DNA from: Elysia crispata
Taxonomy: Eukaryota > Mollusca > Gastropoda > Plakobranchidae
Assembly (NCBI GenBank): GCA_033675545.1
Contig: JAWDGP010003537.1
Coordinates: 5,001 to 69,000 of the forward strand
Direction: 5' to 3'
DNA: 64,000 bases
Shown here: in pieces, positions 42,844-58,552 of the stretch
Layout: each line of letters opens with the position of its first letter
Numbering within the stretch: position 1 is the stretch's first letter
Position numbers and translations under genes: made by a program
Notes under the pieces: model-generated
The model's database searches: none
Seen by the model: the letters and a program-made list of their open reading frames with translations, nothing else
Told to the model about the DNA's origin: nothing

Positions 42844-43629
42844 GTAATGTCCGATGACAGACTTTTATTTGAAAATATACGGCTTATACGACACTCCTGG
42901 CCCTATCTGATAACTTTCGAGTTCTAATGCACCGAAAATATTAGTGATAGACAAAACCAAATATGGAGAGTTGACGAAGAATATTGCAAGCTCCGTTCAT
43001 TTGGGTAGACCGATCTTCACACTCCCAGTGGAACGGCAGACAGCGCACTAAAAGATCAATTAAAGTCATACTTTGTTATAAACATCAACAGTATTGTACA
43101 TCTTTGGATTTAGTTAGGCATTTTATAGGGCTAGTAAAGTGGGTCAGATGCATCAGGATGTGTTTTAAAAGAGCATGCAAGTTTAAAGGTGGTTTGTAGT
43201 GTATTGTATTTAACTGGCAGTACAGTATTAACCCAACAACATAATAGTAAGATCATACGATGGACGATGGATGGAAAGTATGTGGAAGAAATATTGAAGA
43301 CAAAAATAGTATCCTTAACCTTACTTTCTCACCAACCGCATTTTGAAAGCCTTGAAAAGACTTATTTTGTCCATATTCATGATGAAACGATAACATAGGG
43401 AATAAACATAAATTTGTACAAAAAACTGTCTATAGCATTACTGCTGTGGTAATGGCTGGTCCACAGAATAATCAAATATCATGTGAAAACCTGCCTCATA
43501 AAATTCCTAATCAAAATCATGTCAACATTTTATCCTCATAGATCTCAGGCCTAGGGTAGTAACTGTCGATTGATACTTTAGGACGCCTATCAACCATTGT
43601 TGTATTTCTTAATTCTTTTCTGTCCACAG
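42844..43629 (+). other. Gene B intron 13
   Basis: 786 bp, non-coding. Confidence 0.5.
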
Positions 43630-43648
43630 AGATGTCTTGTTTGGCTGA
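43630..43648 (+). CDS. Gene B exon 14: 19-nt terminal coding exon
   Basis: Completes R and encodes DVLFG then TGA, after a CCACAG acceptor. Confidence 0.82.
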
Positions 43649-43729
43649 TAAGTATTACTAAAGCTGCCACTGCCTAAGGAACTAATCAACACTTTGTCGA
43701 AACAAGTCGGCAAGGTTCATGTATTTCAA

Positions 43730-43735
43730 AATAAA
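43730..43735 (+). terminator. Poly(A) signal of gene B
   Basis: AATAAA 82 nt after the stop codon. Confidence 0.75.
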
Positions 43736-43949
43736 GCAGAGTGTACCGTTTTCATTATAAATATGATGACTCTTCTTACTAGTTCTTTCTTATACGCGTT
43801 ACTACGTGTTGATATGTAAGAACATCATTTTACGATTTTAAATCCAGTACATGTAAGAAAAGAAACTGGTGATACAAAACTAAAACTAAGGCTTGGAAAA
43901 CTGAACTGTACATAAAATAAATACTTGTAGAGCTGCCCAAGGTACATAC

Positions 43950-44330
43950 ATATGTACATACATTCATGCATATATACATACATGAATACATACATACATG
44001 CATACCTATATGCATGCTTAAATATATGTAATAGTAGAGGTGACCAAGCTACATACATACATACATACATACATACATACATACATACATACATACATAC
44101 ATACATACATAAAGGCATGCATATACACATACATGCATACCTACATACATGGTTAAATACATATAATAGTAGGGGTGACCAAGCTACGTTCATGCATGCA
44201 TACATACATACATAAAAAGACATACTGGTAGATGTGCCTAAATTACATACATGCATGCACACATAAATAAACATACTATTAGAGATGCCCACGCAACATA
44301 CATGCATGCATGCATACATGAATGCATAAA
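43950..44330. repeat. (CATA)n tetranucleotide blocks
   Basis: Blocks of CATA/CATG repeats interrupted by a recurring segment with GTGACCAAGCTAC; about four blocks. Confidence 0.93.
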
Positions 44331-46574
44331 CATTATATCTTATGATGTCCAGGCTACATAAGTACATATAAGCATGAAATATTATAGATATAAGCAGCCC
44401 TTTGAAATATTCGAATTTATTTCCGTTAATTTTTACAGGTTACGGTCGTTGGGTTATTAATTTAATAGTTGCTTATTTGTTCAGAATAAAAATACAGATT
44501 TTGTGTTCCGTGTTGCCACTATTTTAGATCTCTAGAATCCAGCATTCATGCGGATTCCCGTTGATAGTATGAGGCAAAAAATCTAATTTTAGTTTTTTAC
44601 AAAATTTTCATACAATATGAAAATCAAGTTAACTAAATGTTTCTAGTTACTTGTAGATAATAGTAGTACTATGGTTGTTAATAACGACTAGAGTGATGAC
44701 TCAGGTCAAATTCGGTCACGAGCAGACCCCCTCCCCCCAAAACAACAACAACAAAAAAACTGAAATGAGAGTTGACTTAGACATGGTATTTGTTTATGTA
44801 TATGTATGTGTGAAAGACAGAGACAAAGACACAGGGAGATAGAAAGAGCATGTCAATTGACTTTGAAAAAGAAAGAAAGGCTGTCTATACAAGGTCAGCT
44901 TATAGTTTTTAAGTTTATTTCTGTATTGATTTACTGTTCTCGTGCTCAATCAAAACTATACATGCGTAAGCTTGCAAGCCTTTGGTGGCACTATAATACA
45001 CATATTGTTTATTTTTCTCCAACATATGCTTCTTTTGTTTCTTGTTGGTCCAATCGCAAGTTGGGATCGTGTCATAAAAATATGTTAGAGAGAAAGGGAG
45101 ACTAGAGATAGAGAAAGATTGAGACAGAGAGAGCAACAGCTTTAAGTAAAAAAACCCTTCTAATTAAAATATTCAGCTCTAATCTAAAAGATAATAGAAA
45201 CAAGGAATTGAATCTAGGATAAATTATTCTAAACGTGCCTGTGTTTAAGCAAAGAAGAACGATTTCAACTTTTACAACCATTGGATTCAAATTCCCCTCT
45301 TTGGTTTTACTAAATTTGTCCATACTGACCAGTCTTAACTTCTTCAACCATTATGTTCAGGTTCCCTTTCTTTGTGTGTATTAAAATGTTCCAAACTGAT
45401 TAGTCTATACTTCTCTAACATTGAATTCAAGTTTTCTCTCTTTGGTATGTTAACTTGTTCCATACTGAGCAGTATGATCTTCTACTACGATTGTATTAAG
45501 GTTGCTCCTACTCGGGTGTGTTAAAGTGGTACATATTGACCAGCACTCAGTTGATTGAAAACTGTTGAATTCGGTGTAAGGCATTCAGAAAATGTGTTAA
45601 TATGATCATGAAGCGGCCTTTAGCAAAACGGTAAAAATATAGGTCCCATAAACATTGGCAAAAGGGATATTAAAAAACATTTCATAAAGCATATGTTTAT
45701 CTACTATAATTATTTCCGAAGCGTGGAAAGACAATTTTATAGCTTTTATGGAAAAAAGCACTATTTTAATAAAATGGTTTTAAGAAATTAAGTGAAATGT
45801 TTTGTACAATCAAGAGATTGAATGAAAATAATAAATATGCATGTTATCAATCACTTCAAATTTTGCAATGGATCGAAAAACTGTTACAAGGTGACCGATC
45901 GTGATTGCATCTGTCCAGCCATGTGCAGGCACAAGTAAATATTTAAAAAATGGAAAAAAAAAGTAAAACCCTTTTCATATCTGGACTTGCAACTGAGACA
46001 TGATAAAAGCAATACCACAAATGTTTTTAAGGAACCGACAAAACACGTGTAAAACAATCGTCAAAGCATCAATCAGAATATGGATCTTGGGTCTTTATAT
46101 AAGCGAGAATATCATAATCAAATAAGCTATGAATTTCCTCATGTTAATGTTAAAGATGTATAGAGGACAAAAATCATAGGCAGGTTCACATGGTCTATTG
46201 GAAAACATTACAAGACTTAAAAGAAGAGACTTTTTGAAACAAGTTACACCTGTAAACAGATTACTTATGCCAATTTTTTAAAGCTTAGTTTTGTGATTGT
46301 TGTGATGCTGTATCTTTAGATATACAACCTGCAGTGTTAATGTGAAGACGAGACAAGTAAAGCACTCTTTCTCTTCAAGATATTGATCATCGAAAAGCTG
46401 AACCAGAAGCCTGTATTTATTGGCTGCAACTATCTTCAGCAAACTCTACATGAAAACATATATTTGAAGCTTTGATTGGATTATGTAAATGATACGCGAG
46501 AGAAATGAAGTGACACGAGTGAAATGGAGTGAGAGAGAAATAGAAAACGAGAGTAAGAGACCGAGAGAGAGATA

Positions 46575-46742
<168 letters not shown>

Positions 46743-48017
46743 CACGGGCAAACCATCTGATCGACTGAGTATTTATTGTGTCTTGTGACTTGATTATTCT
46801 TTAATGAAAAATTTTGTGTTTACTTGATTTCTAAACCAAGTCACCAACCAACAATTGTGACAAAGTTAATTACGATTGTTTTGGTCAAAATACAAAACGA
46901 TACAATTAGACAATTTAGATAACACAGATTTGGTAATATGTCTCACTCCGTTTGTCTAGGGTTACAAATATACACAATCAGTCTCATTACTCGTCTGAAG
47001 AAAATAAGGCTGAAGTTCACTTGTAGCAATTCAAAGCTACTTAACCCGAGCAATAATATTCGATGCCGTTTACATTACTCGAGATTGACTTTCATAAAAA
47101 AAAGGTTGAGTTATAAACAAGAGGCTGACTAGCAAGAGGATGGCTCATTGCTCATTATCACACGATTTCCACTCTTATTTATACAACATCTCATCCCTTT
47201 ATATAGAAAAAGAACTTCTTAACTCATACGAGAATGTTCTTATCATAACAGAATCTGAAATGCGCTATAAAAATAGCAACAAATCAGAACAAAGGTAGTC
47301 GCGTAGGAAATTATCCATTTGGTCCTGCGTAACATATAAGACATCCAATAAAAATAGGGTAGATGAAGAGTAATCAAATTATCATTATTCTAAGACAAAA
47401 TGGGAAACTCGATAGACCATACAAGTGCATGGGTACTTTTCTCATTGTGTCTCACTGTGTAAACAGTGTACAGCAGACGAAGATTAAGTTCTAAGACTTC
47501 AATACAAACATGACACAAATGGATAAAACATTGTCAACATCCATTATCGATCCACTACCCGAAAAGTGCACACCTACACGAAGTGAGAAGGTGAGTTGGA
47601 CCCATTAATCAAATTACAGCACAATGTATCACATCAAGGATTTCGAAACCAATTGTCGTCTGCAATGAAAAAAAAAGAGTAGAAGAATTCGAAACTTATC
47701 CTCCCAGTCCCCACCAGATCACCTCTTCATACCCCCCGACTCCCCCCCCCCCCACCCCCCACCCCCCCCAAAAAAAAAAAAATACGGAGCAACAAACTCA
47801 TACGAAGAAGAGAAATGTTCCTAAGGGCAGAGATAATATGTTTCTTAAACATTTTTCTCTTACCCTCATCAACTCCATTAGGACTCCTTCTACGTGAAGC
47901 TCTGGTGATTTGCTTTTATGACTGATGATTTTTTTAGGAACTCTAAATTTTAAATATAAATTAAAAAAAAATAACCTACATTACTATTACGTCAACAACA
48001 ACAACAACAACAAAGAG

Positions 48018-48158
<141 letters not shown>

Positions 48159-49516
48159 AACGACTATTCTGATCTTGCGGCCACTAATGCTACTAATTAA
48201 TATTTCAACTGAAGATACTTTATACTTATACTAATGTATCTTTTACCGTATATTTTATTGCGTTCTTTTCCTCAATTTCTGATATAATAGAATAGTATAA
48301 ACATGGATGTCGCAGTACACACATATAACAATCATACCGAATTCGTAAAAAAACGAAGACAAACGCGATGTGAAGGGAATTAAGTAAGTATTAAATAGGT
48401 CAAGATAATGAATGACAGAATGGCTTGCAGTGCATTTAATACCGTCACAAAGAAAAATATCGGGACATACGAGATGGCAATAATCACGTGTCTTTCTTGG
48501 GGTCAATGACCGAGACTATGGTGCAATTTATTTTTCTTTTTAAAAACTAAAGGGGGTCATTATTAAGATAAATGGCCAAAAACGTATAAAAAATGTAGAT
48601 TTCGTTAAAACCCGGTGTTGTTTGGAAACTGCGATAATTAGAAGAAAATAAAAGAAAGAGTAGAATATGCCGTTGGTATTTTCTCATATGTTGCCACACA
48701 GTAATGGTATTGTGAACCTGATATAAATTGTGAATCTCCATTCTAACGTAAAAGGTGGAGTTTTAAGGTCATGATACCATAAATGCTCAAAGAATTCTGA
48801 CACTCTTCGATCCAAAATCTCCCAATGTAATGAAAGCTGTGAATAATTGACTTACATCTATATTGTTTATCGTCTTCATGGTTAACGTTGAAGAGATGGA
48901 GCTAAAAACTTACCGTTGTGAAGTCGCGCATAATCCGCAGAGTTTTTGTTAATAAGGAGGAAATATATGATGTCGCACTCGATTCTAAACAATCCACGCT
49001 TTTATCTATTCTAAGCTTAAGCAAATGTAACATCAAGTAGTGAGTTTTACCCACAGCACAGTCATGATGGCCAATAGGATTTTCCAAGGTTGTTCATTGT
49101 TTTAACTATAATTATACTTCAGTAGACTTTCCTGATGGGGCAATACATTTTTATAACATTATGGTTGATTTTATTGAGAGAAATCATTGTGAATATGGTT
49201 TCGCTTGAGTCGACGACCTGTGGCAATGACCAAAACACCTCTGTACCGAATAGTCTCGATGGGTAAGTAAAAAGTAACGGCTGCAGCTAGTAATAAATGG
49301 CTGTGTATGAATATTATTAATTGGGATAATCAAACCACGATAAGAATAAACGATTATAGAACCCGTTTTAAATCGCAGAAAGAAAACGTTTATCTGCAAA
49401 TCGCTAGCAGCAAGACTAACTGCTTGTGACGTCAGAGCATTATGTAGAATGGTGTTGGTAGCTGCCAGTTGCTTCATGTAGTCAGACCTTCAAATATGGA
49501 GACAAAGAAGAACAAA

Positions 49517-49564
<48 letters not shown>

Positions 49565-49796
49565 GGGACAGGAGGGAGAGAGAATATATTAGAGTGACAG
49601 AAGAGATAGATAGCGAGATAGAAACAAGGACTAAGAGATAAACTATTCAGAGGAAAAGAAAAAGAGAGAACATATAAGAAAAATGGAATGCGCTTACTTT
49701 ATATTATAACTATATGCGTATTGCTTGTTCATTTCAAACATCGTGCCAAAAATAGAGTAGGTTAATTGCCCAATGGTGTTTTATCTCAATCCAAGT

Positions 49797-49806
49797 AAGA
49801 TGGCGG
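49797..49806 (+). promoter_or_regulatory. AAGATGGCGG element upstream of gene C
   Basis: Same YY1-like element as before gene B, 78 bp before the TATA box. Confidence 0.4.
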
Positions 49807-49883
49807 AAGTTAGAGGAGTGGTTATGCTGCAGTAACAATGAAAACTGACTGCTATTAAACTCTCATGAATAGAGCTGAATCAA

Positions 49884-49891
49884 TATATAAA
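49884..49891 (+). promoter_or_regulatory. TATA box of gene C
   Basis: TATATAAA 187 bp before the start codon, in a conserved block with gene B. Confidence 0.65.
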
Positions 49892-50070
49892 TGCTACTGC
49901 AAAGTTGAACCAAAGTAACAAAGAGCATCTTTCTGTCATAATACAGAGATCTACTATTTACTTGATAAATGACAAACCCTGGAAATACATTCTAAAGATA
50001 AAGATTTATTGAATATTTTAAAAGAAATTGTAATATTTAGATAAGACTAGTTTTACTTCTCAAGTGTGGC

Positions 50071-50164
50071 ATGGAGAATAGCCAGAAAGTACTTTTAACT
50101 CGCATTTTCGTCACCTTTCTTATATCTCTGGAGGTATCCTCAATGTCAACTCGTGAAGAGGAAG
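50071..50164 (+). CDS. Gene C exon 1: signal peptide
   Basis: 31 codons plus 1 nt, with core VLLTRIFVTFLISLEV then SSMSTREEE; one codon longer than B. Donor GTAAGG. Confidence 0.9.
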
Positions 50165-52272
50165 GTAAGGACACAATTGTTCTAGAGATTTGATAGCTTC
50201 TCTAGGCTTTTTGATTATCTATGCCCTCCTAGATTGTAGAATAGTCCTTTACCATTTCCTAACCTTTGTACCATTTTCTTTTAATTTCTTGAATAATATA
50301 AGTTCAAATTCAACATATGAAACAATTTTGATGGTTTTTTTATTTGGAAAGAAAAGATTGATAAATACAAAATGGCACCATTTTTCATGTGTAATTTATT
50401 AATTGACAAATTTGCCATTAAGTCTGCTTGTATTGCTAAGGCTGATATTATTGCAGAAGAGATAGCAATAAAAAAGCTGGATACAAAACATAAGATTTGT
50501 TCACGTAAAGAAGAAGCATTAGTTTTTTTAGGCAAATTGGTTAGCATGCGTTTACTACTGCCAAACGGCGTTTAAAAAAATGGAAAAATCCCTTATTTTG
50601 CCACAGGGGGAGAGACTTATTGGCGAGGTTTAAAAAATAACTTTTAAATGATTTGTAAATGAGCTATTTTTTATTATTATACACGGATAATAGTCTGACA
50701 TTAATTTGTTATCGCGAAGAAATTTTATGTTTTTTTCCACTCTTGATGTCAGAATGGATGATAAGCTGACCAGAGTAAAGGCCTGAAGCCTTGCGTTGGA
50801 AATAACTTGAAACCAATGAATAAGAACGTTCCAAACTGCGTATCAAACCTCCGGCTCTCAGTGTTTTGTAAGAAAAACAAAAGTTTTCGAATAAAAAAAA
50901 AGCCGGTAGAAAAAAGAAATAAAGAGGAGTGAAAGAGTTTTGGTAAAAGGATATATAGTTGTACAGAGAAAGAGAGTGAGATTGAGAGTGAGGAAGAAAA
51001 AAAAACCGTTTGATGTGCCACGTAATTCAAACATACGCACATTACGGCCTTCACATTAAAATGTTTTAAAATAACCCTATTACACTTATATGGTTAAGTA
51101 GGTATCTTCAACTATTGAGTTATATTGAAGAGTAAATTCTACCGGATTCCCAGTTGCCATTATCTTATCGATCACCCCACCTTTCACTAGGGCCTCTTGT
51201 ATGTCACACTCCCAGTTCTCATTATCGTATCAGACACCCCACCTTTCACTAGGGCCTCTTGTATGTCACACTCCCAGTTCTCATTATCGTATCAGACACC
51301 CCACCTTTCACTAGGGCCTCTTGTATGTCACACTCCCAGTTCTCATTATCGTATCAGACACCCCACCTTTCACTAGGGCCTCTTGTATGTCACACTCCCA
51401 GTTCTCATTATCGTATCAGACACCCCACCTTTCATTAGGGCCTCTTGTATGTCACACTCCCAGTTCTCATTATCGTATCGGACACCCCACCTTTCATTAG
51501 GGCCTCTTGTATGTCACACTCCCAGTTCTCATTATCGTATCGGACACCCCACCTTTCACTAGAGCCTCTTGTATGTCACACTCCCAGTTTTCATTATCGT
51601 ATCAGACACCCCATCTTTCATTAGGGCCTCTTGTATGTCACACTCCCAGTTCTCATTATCTTATCGATCACCCCACCTTTCACTAGGGCCTCTTGTATGT
51701 CACACTCCCAGTTCTCATTATCGTATCGGACACCCCACCTTTCACTAGAGCCTCTTGTATGTCACACTCCCAGTTCTCATTATCGTATCGGACACCCCAC
51801 CTTTCACTAGAGCCTCTTGTATGTCACACTCCCAGTTCTCATTATCGTATCGGACACCCCATCTCTCACTAGGGACTCTCGTATATCACACTCCCAGTTC
51901 TCATTATCCCTTCGATCACCCCACCTTTCTCTAGAGCCGCTCGTATACCACACTCCCAGTTCAAATTTTAGCTTTAATCACCCCACCTTTCACCAGGGCT
52001 TCTCGTGGGAGTTCAACTGGTGCTCGACTATTCAAACCCTGACGCTCGTGTTCGAAGGGAGGCAGATTCCAACCTACCAGACCACCTGAGCTTTCTGGTC
52101 CCCACGGCCGAGGGGGATGTCACCCTCCACATGAGACGGTCCAGGTTGTTACCGACCAGCATGTTGAACTCGAACGTCACCAGACTTTTCTCACAGGTTC
52201 TTTCTCATTTTATATAATAACTATAAAATCATAAAACTAGAGACCAGTTTATATAGTTTTGAATTTTTTTAT

Positions 52273-52326
<54 letters not shown>

Positions 52327-55300
52327 ACAGACACTAGCTTTGGCGTATTTCCCATAAGTATGTATGAGCGGAGAAGGTTTTTTCTGGTTTTTTTTTTTTT
52401 ATAAATGAAGGCTTGATTACTGTTAAAAACAAACGTTAAAAGTGTGATTGATTTATACTATAAGGAAAGCAATGCACGCCATACCCATCTCTCTCTTCTC
52501 TCCCTCTCCTCAAAAAATAGAGTTGTATGCTTTTAGACCTATTTCGATTTTTGCTGTTACGTGAATGATGAGATCCGTCCTGCCTCTTGAACCAAAACTT
52601 AACACACACAGAAATATCGAGAAGGAATATTTACCTCTCAGTTATCTTCTGATGGTGAGTTTGCAAAACATCCACATACAGAGAGAGAGACAGAGAGAAA
52701 AGGGGGGGGGGTATGTATTTACTACCTGTAACTCAATAGGTTTGAATATCTTTAGCAAATAGATGAAAAGAATTCCAGTTAGAGATTGGAAAAATAACAA
52801 AACAAAAGAAAAAAGAGGCACATAATTATTGCACTGCGGGGTACAGACCGTGGATACATAGACACCAGCATTGCCAGAGACACCTTTGCCTAAAGACTGC
52901 CAGTCCCTGAGAGAGAAGAAAACAAGGCCAAGACACCAGCATTGCCACAGACACCTTTGCCTAAAGACTGCCAGTCCCGAGAGAGAAGAAAACAAGGCCA
53001 AGAACACTTGCCATCTTCGTTCATTTTCCTTGTCAACAGAAGATCTTTAGGTAAAAACCCAGTAATATTTGGTGACCCCAAAACCCGCATACTGTTTTAT
53101 GTACTACATAGATCTAGATCTAATCAACGTAAGTTCCAAATTTAAATCTTCGAACATTTAATTGGAAAGTTGCGCTAAAACTGCCTACATTATGGATGCC
53201 ATGTCCAGCGGCGTGGTTTGCTAAAGCGGAGGCTTAGTTTGCCTTAAGAAACATTGCATAGGATGATCATGTGGTCTCCTCCTTTGATAATGCAACACCT
53301 TCACGTGCATTGTCTAGCAGCACGAATTCTGCCCACACTAACAAGGCTTCAAGGTTTCCTAACATCTGCGTTTGGCATGACGGGGGCTGAACGAGCATCA
53401 GCCTTGCTAAACTTTCATGGGCTTAGACGATGCCAAGTCTTCTCAACTTATGGAAAACACATGCTTTCACTTTTTGGGATAACACACACCCTATTTTCTT
53501 TTCACAATTTAGCCGTCACTTCCACCGCAGCTTTCCCCTGCGCCATTCCAACAAGCAGCGTGGAGGACCAGGTCAACATCGTCTGTATCTAACACTGCCG
53601 TTTTGGAACCTCTGCACGAAAATATTGCCCCATTTGCCCAAAATTTCCCGGCTTCAAGAGAAATAGAAATCAGGGAATCACCAGTGCACGCCAGCAGTAT
53701 TGTATATCACTACCTGGTCTGCACGATTCGCAATTCTTTATCGTCTATGGTGTTTCCGGGTGTCATCAGATACCCATGCATCCACAGGATATCAGAAAAA
53801 AAATTCTCTTATCACTCCTTTTGGTCTACACAAGTTCCTGAGAATCCCTTTCGGCCTAAAAACGGTTTCCAAGCGTTTCAATGAATCATAAATTATGTTT
53901 TCTAGTGTGAACTGTGCCAGGAACTCCTTGAAGGAAGGACATGTGGTTGATATCCAACTAATTTTTTAAATGATAAAAAGACCAGACTAAGGATCAAACT
54001 CCAAATATGCGTGCTTCGCAAATAAAATTCTTAGGTCATCAAATGTCCTTATACAGAACAACTACACTTCCTTCCAAAAACTAGATTAGCTTATCCATCC
54101 TCAACGGAACTTAATGCAACACTGAGATTACAAAAAAAAAATCATTAAAGAAAAAGTAATAACTTTAAAAAAGACCTGTGTGGCAACTAGATTGTTATGG
54201 ACCTGAGAGCCGTATTTAACTAAAAAGCGTACTATTTTTTGTGACTATCTCGTCTTTTAACTGTTCTGCTTGGTTGCCCAGAATGTCGCTGTGTACACCG
54301 ACATTGGTCGACACGCGTCCATGATTGTGAGGAGGACTGGAGGCGACTACACTTTGGTGAGTTGTCTCCGTATAGATCTGGAAGACTGGAGGCGAGTACA
54401 CTTTGGTGAGTTGTCTCCGTATAGATCTAGAAAACTGGAGGGGAGTACACTTTGGTGAGTTGTCTCCGTATAGATCTAGAAAACTGGAGGGGAGTACACT
54501 TTGGTGAGTTGTCTCCGTATAGATCTAGAAAACTGGAGGGGAGTACACTTTGGTGAGTTGTCTCCGTATAGATCTAGAAAACTGGAGGGGAGTACACTTT
54601 GGTGAGTTGTCTCCGTATAGATCTAGAAAACTGGAGGGGAGTACACTTTGGTGAGTGGTCTCTACATAGATCTAGAAGACTGGAGGGGAGTACACTTTAG
54701 TGAGTTGTCTCTACATAGATCTAGAAGACTGGAGGGAAGTACACTTTGGTGAGCCGTCTTTACATAGATCTAGAAGACTGCAAGGGAGCACACTTTAGTG
54801 AGTTGTCTCTACATAGATCTAGAAGACTGGAGGAAAGTGCACTTTGGTGAGTGGTCTCTACATAGATCTAGGAGACTGGAGGCGAGTACACTTTGGTGAG
54901 TGGTCTCTACATAGATCTAGAAGACTAGAGGTGGGTACACTATGGTGAGTTGTCTCTACATAGTTTTAAAAAACTAGAGGCGAGTGCACTATGGTGAGTT
55001 GTCTCCATATGAGCCTAACGAACTGGATGCTGACTGATCGTTCATTGATTTCTGATATGTAAGAAGCAATAGGGTGTATATACGATGGAGCCACGAATTA
55101 TGAAATTAAAAGCCTGAAAAGAAACGTCAGCAATTATTGAATACATTTGGGAAGACTTGCAGGGTGGATAAAAAGAGAACCGAATGTCTATATGCTATAA
55201 AGTGTGATCGAATATGACATTCTAATCAGAATATTCTGAGTGACCCTTAGTATATGTTGACCGCATTATTCATGCGTTTTTGTAAATCCAGAAGCAGTCA

Positions 55301-56490
55301 ATTTTGAATCTATTGTCTCAAGCTAACTGTAAACATTGGATGAAGTAAGAAAAAAAAACTAACAAACCTAAAGAATTAAAATCAATTGGCAAAAAATTCC
55401 TGGTTTTCCGCGTATCTATAATTTTGTGTTTGGCATATTAAAGTGAAAACACATATGCAGAAGAGAGTGTTCTGTTGATGCTTTCATAGCCAATTTCCTT
55501 ACGTGTTAGATTGTATACTTTTTGTGCAGTTGGCGGAGGTACTTACATTTTTAACATTGTACATTGTCTAGTACTCTCTCTGACAATAAATCCGTATATT
55601 TCATAGTTTGGTCCTGTACCTAGGAAACTTCATAACATGAGCAAAGAACGTAATGGAATTGGTTTACAACAGGTTCTAATACAGTGTCTCTAGATTTCTA
55701 TATAAATATTTTGAAAGAAATATTATGGACTGGCAGATTTTATCTTTCAGTGCGAACATTGTCACATTCGTATGTAATGTTTTCAATTCCTCCAATTCCT
55801 CTCTCCAAGTAAAGAGCCGTGTGCAAAACACACAAGTTGGTCAAAAGAGAAACTACTCGTATGTGCACAAAATAAAATAGAAAACAGGTTATGCGCTTTC
55901 AATGTTAGATCCAAGGGACTTGTACGCAGAGCATGTAACTTGCACAGAAGAGCATTATATCTAGTTTGAAATCATATATAAAAAAAACCGAAACTTTCAG
56001 ACGTAAGCATGTTGGCTCACAAGTATTAACCTACAATCAAGCTTCTATTTAACCTTTGAGGATGTGGATCGAAGTAAAATAATTTTTTGAATGCATGAAA
56101 TATAGAAAAAGCTGCAGATCATTTACTAGGATCGGTTCAATCTTTGAATTTTCTATCTTTATTCTTCCAACCTCCTATCGAACCTGCTGATGCGTTGTTT
56201 GTGTACCCTCCAGAGAGGTTCATTCCACCACAACCTCACCGAGTGGCACATGGAACCCGCGGCCAGAGTCCGGCGCCAGACAGGAGGTGTGACGTCTCAC
56301 CGGCTAGTGCGGGGTCGACCTAAGGTCAAGACAGTCTCCTTCGCTGGGGACGCCATAATCGATGATGAACGTGAGTTGGGCATGCGCACTAAGGTCCTCA
56401 TCAGAGTTATGTATCTTTCTCGTACCCAACAGGTGTTGCTTTAGTAGAATCATTAAAAATGTACAAGTACGTCTCTCTCCAAAACTGTTA

Positions 56491-56542
<52 letters not shown>

Positions 56543-58499
56543 ATGCGAAAGGAAATTTTAAGTCACTCCCTTCGCTGATTTTATTTTTTTTTAATGTTGG
56601 GACATTCGCCTTTTCAGTTTACCGTTTCCATTGTTTGATAGAATATTACGAGGAGCCATCAATATTCATCAGATGCTTTCCTTGAGTTTCACACATAACT
56701 GATGGTTCTATCTTTTGCTAACCCGAGAATACAGTGAAGCAAATAGAATTTCAATAAACGTAAACAAACTAGGCTATTTCAGTATTAAAATTGCATGTTT
56801 TTTGTTGCTACCTATCTTTGTCCTTAAAACATCACATTTGATCTCAGCTGCTGATCTTAGGTTGCAGGTGGATATAATTCTTATAACTCTATGGGTTTTA
56901 GGATTCTATATTCGATACGATATTTCAATTTGTTAATCCATTATTATTGCAAATACGCTTACCACCTCTGTCCAATTTATGCATGGTAAAACAACAAAAA
57001 GCACTAAAAAGGAATAATAATACTGGCACAGGATTGGTGCTGGGCAATAAATGCAGCCTATTTAAAGGTTATCAAGTTAAAAAATTAAAATTATTATGAC
57101 TTTTTTGAAAATCAGTATTTCAAATTGATTCCACAAGAAAGGTAAAAATATCTCAATTTTGAGTTTTGAGGCGTGGCTCCGTCTATAGAGCTATTGATGG
57201 GAGACATGAAGGTAAAAGACAACTTGAATTCTTTGGTATTCCTGGAAAGTTTGAACCAATAGAAGACTTTGGCGAGATCCAATATATCATATTAAAATTA
57301 ATACACACTTCTGTTGGTTCCCTAAGTCATGTATTGAATATCGAACAGCCCCTGTGGAAATCTTGAGTCTTGAAGAACGGAATCGTTATAGCTTGGAAAG
57401 ATTGGCCAGACTACGCGGAAAGGGAGACAATCTCAACCAAAGGGCGGTAACCGGCCGTCCAAAGAAGACAAAGACCGGTGACAAGTCCAAGATGGCTGCT
57501 GTCGAGCACATTGTCGAGATGGTGTTTGTCGTGGATTATGCCGATTATGAAAGGTCACAATTTGCACATAAATAAAAATTGAATAGGCTTGTTCTTTGTT
57601 GTTTTGTAATTTTTTTAATTCGTGATTTCATTTAACCCGTCAGAACATTTCACAAGGTAACCTTGTCCCATCTTTGCCATCTTATTCCCCTCTCTACTCA
57701 TTGATGACCATAGAAGCACGACCGCAGCTTTTTGGAATTGATCCATAAGGAAAATGATTAATAATTCTATATCTATTTCGGATAATTGATAAACATGTAG
57801 GAAAGTTTCCACAATGACACACGGGCACATTTGGTCCAGCTGGAACCAATCTCCCAACCTTTATAAATGGAAGTCACTGGGCAAAAGCTCTTATCTCTTG
57901 CGTGGCTGTGGAAACTTCCCCTGCAGGAGATTAAAAATCGACAAGCACCATCCGATCTCAATCGGCGTTAATTTCTGTGTTCTAAGCGTTCAGGTCATTT
58001 CAACTCAATGAAAGCTGTTGGATTTTAAAAAGTTTTCCCACTATCAAAGTATATTACTTTGATGTGACAATGTGAGACTTTAAATAGGTAAGCTATGACA
58101 ATAATCCCTAGCTTACTGTATGTTACAGTTTTGCACAGACCTGCTCTTATTTTTCTTCCTTGTTTCTTCTTTTCTCTGTTCTTTTTCCTAACGATCTCTG
58201 CCCCTCGTTATAACTGCCCCGCACATCATTATGTCAAGCCTGCTTAAGACGCTTACTGCTGTCCCTCCCAGCCTCCTCAAATCGTGCTTGATCCTGCATC
58301 CTGTTGACCCACTTAAGATCTTCAAATATGTCTGCTTATGCTTTACAGATTTGTAAACTATTATGGGTCAAGCGAGGCTTCCAACGAGTTGACTGTGTGG
58401 TATACCTATGTGGCTGAAGGGGTGAGTCTTTGTCATGATGACAGTATGCTTAACTTTACTGGAGGGTATACATATGATTTTTAACACCCCTCAACTTTC

Positions 58500-58552
<53 letters not shown>

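Noticed and set aside
43825-44367. 180-codon cysteine/methionine-rich frame on the minus strand
   Set aside because: Translation of the (CATA)n tetranucleotide blocks.
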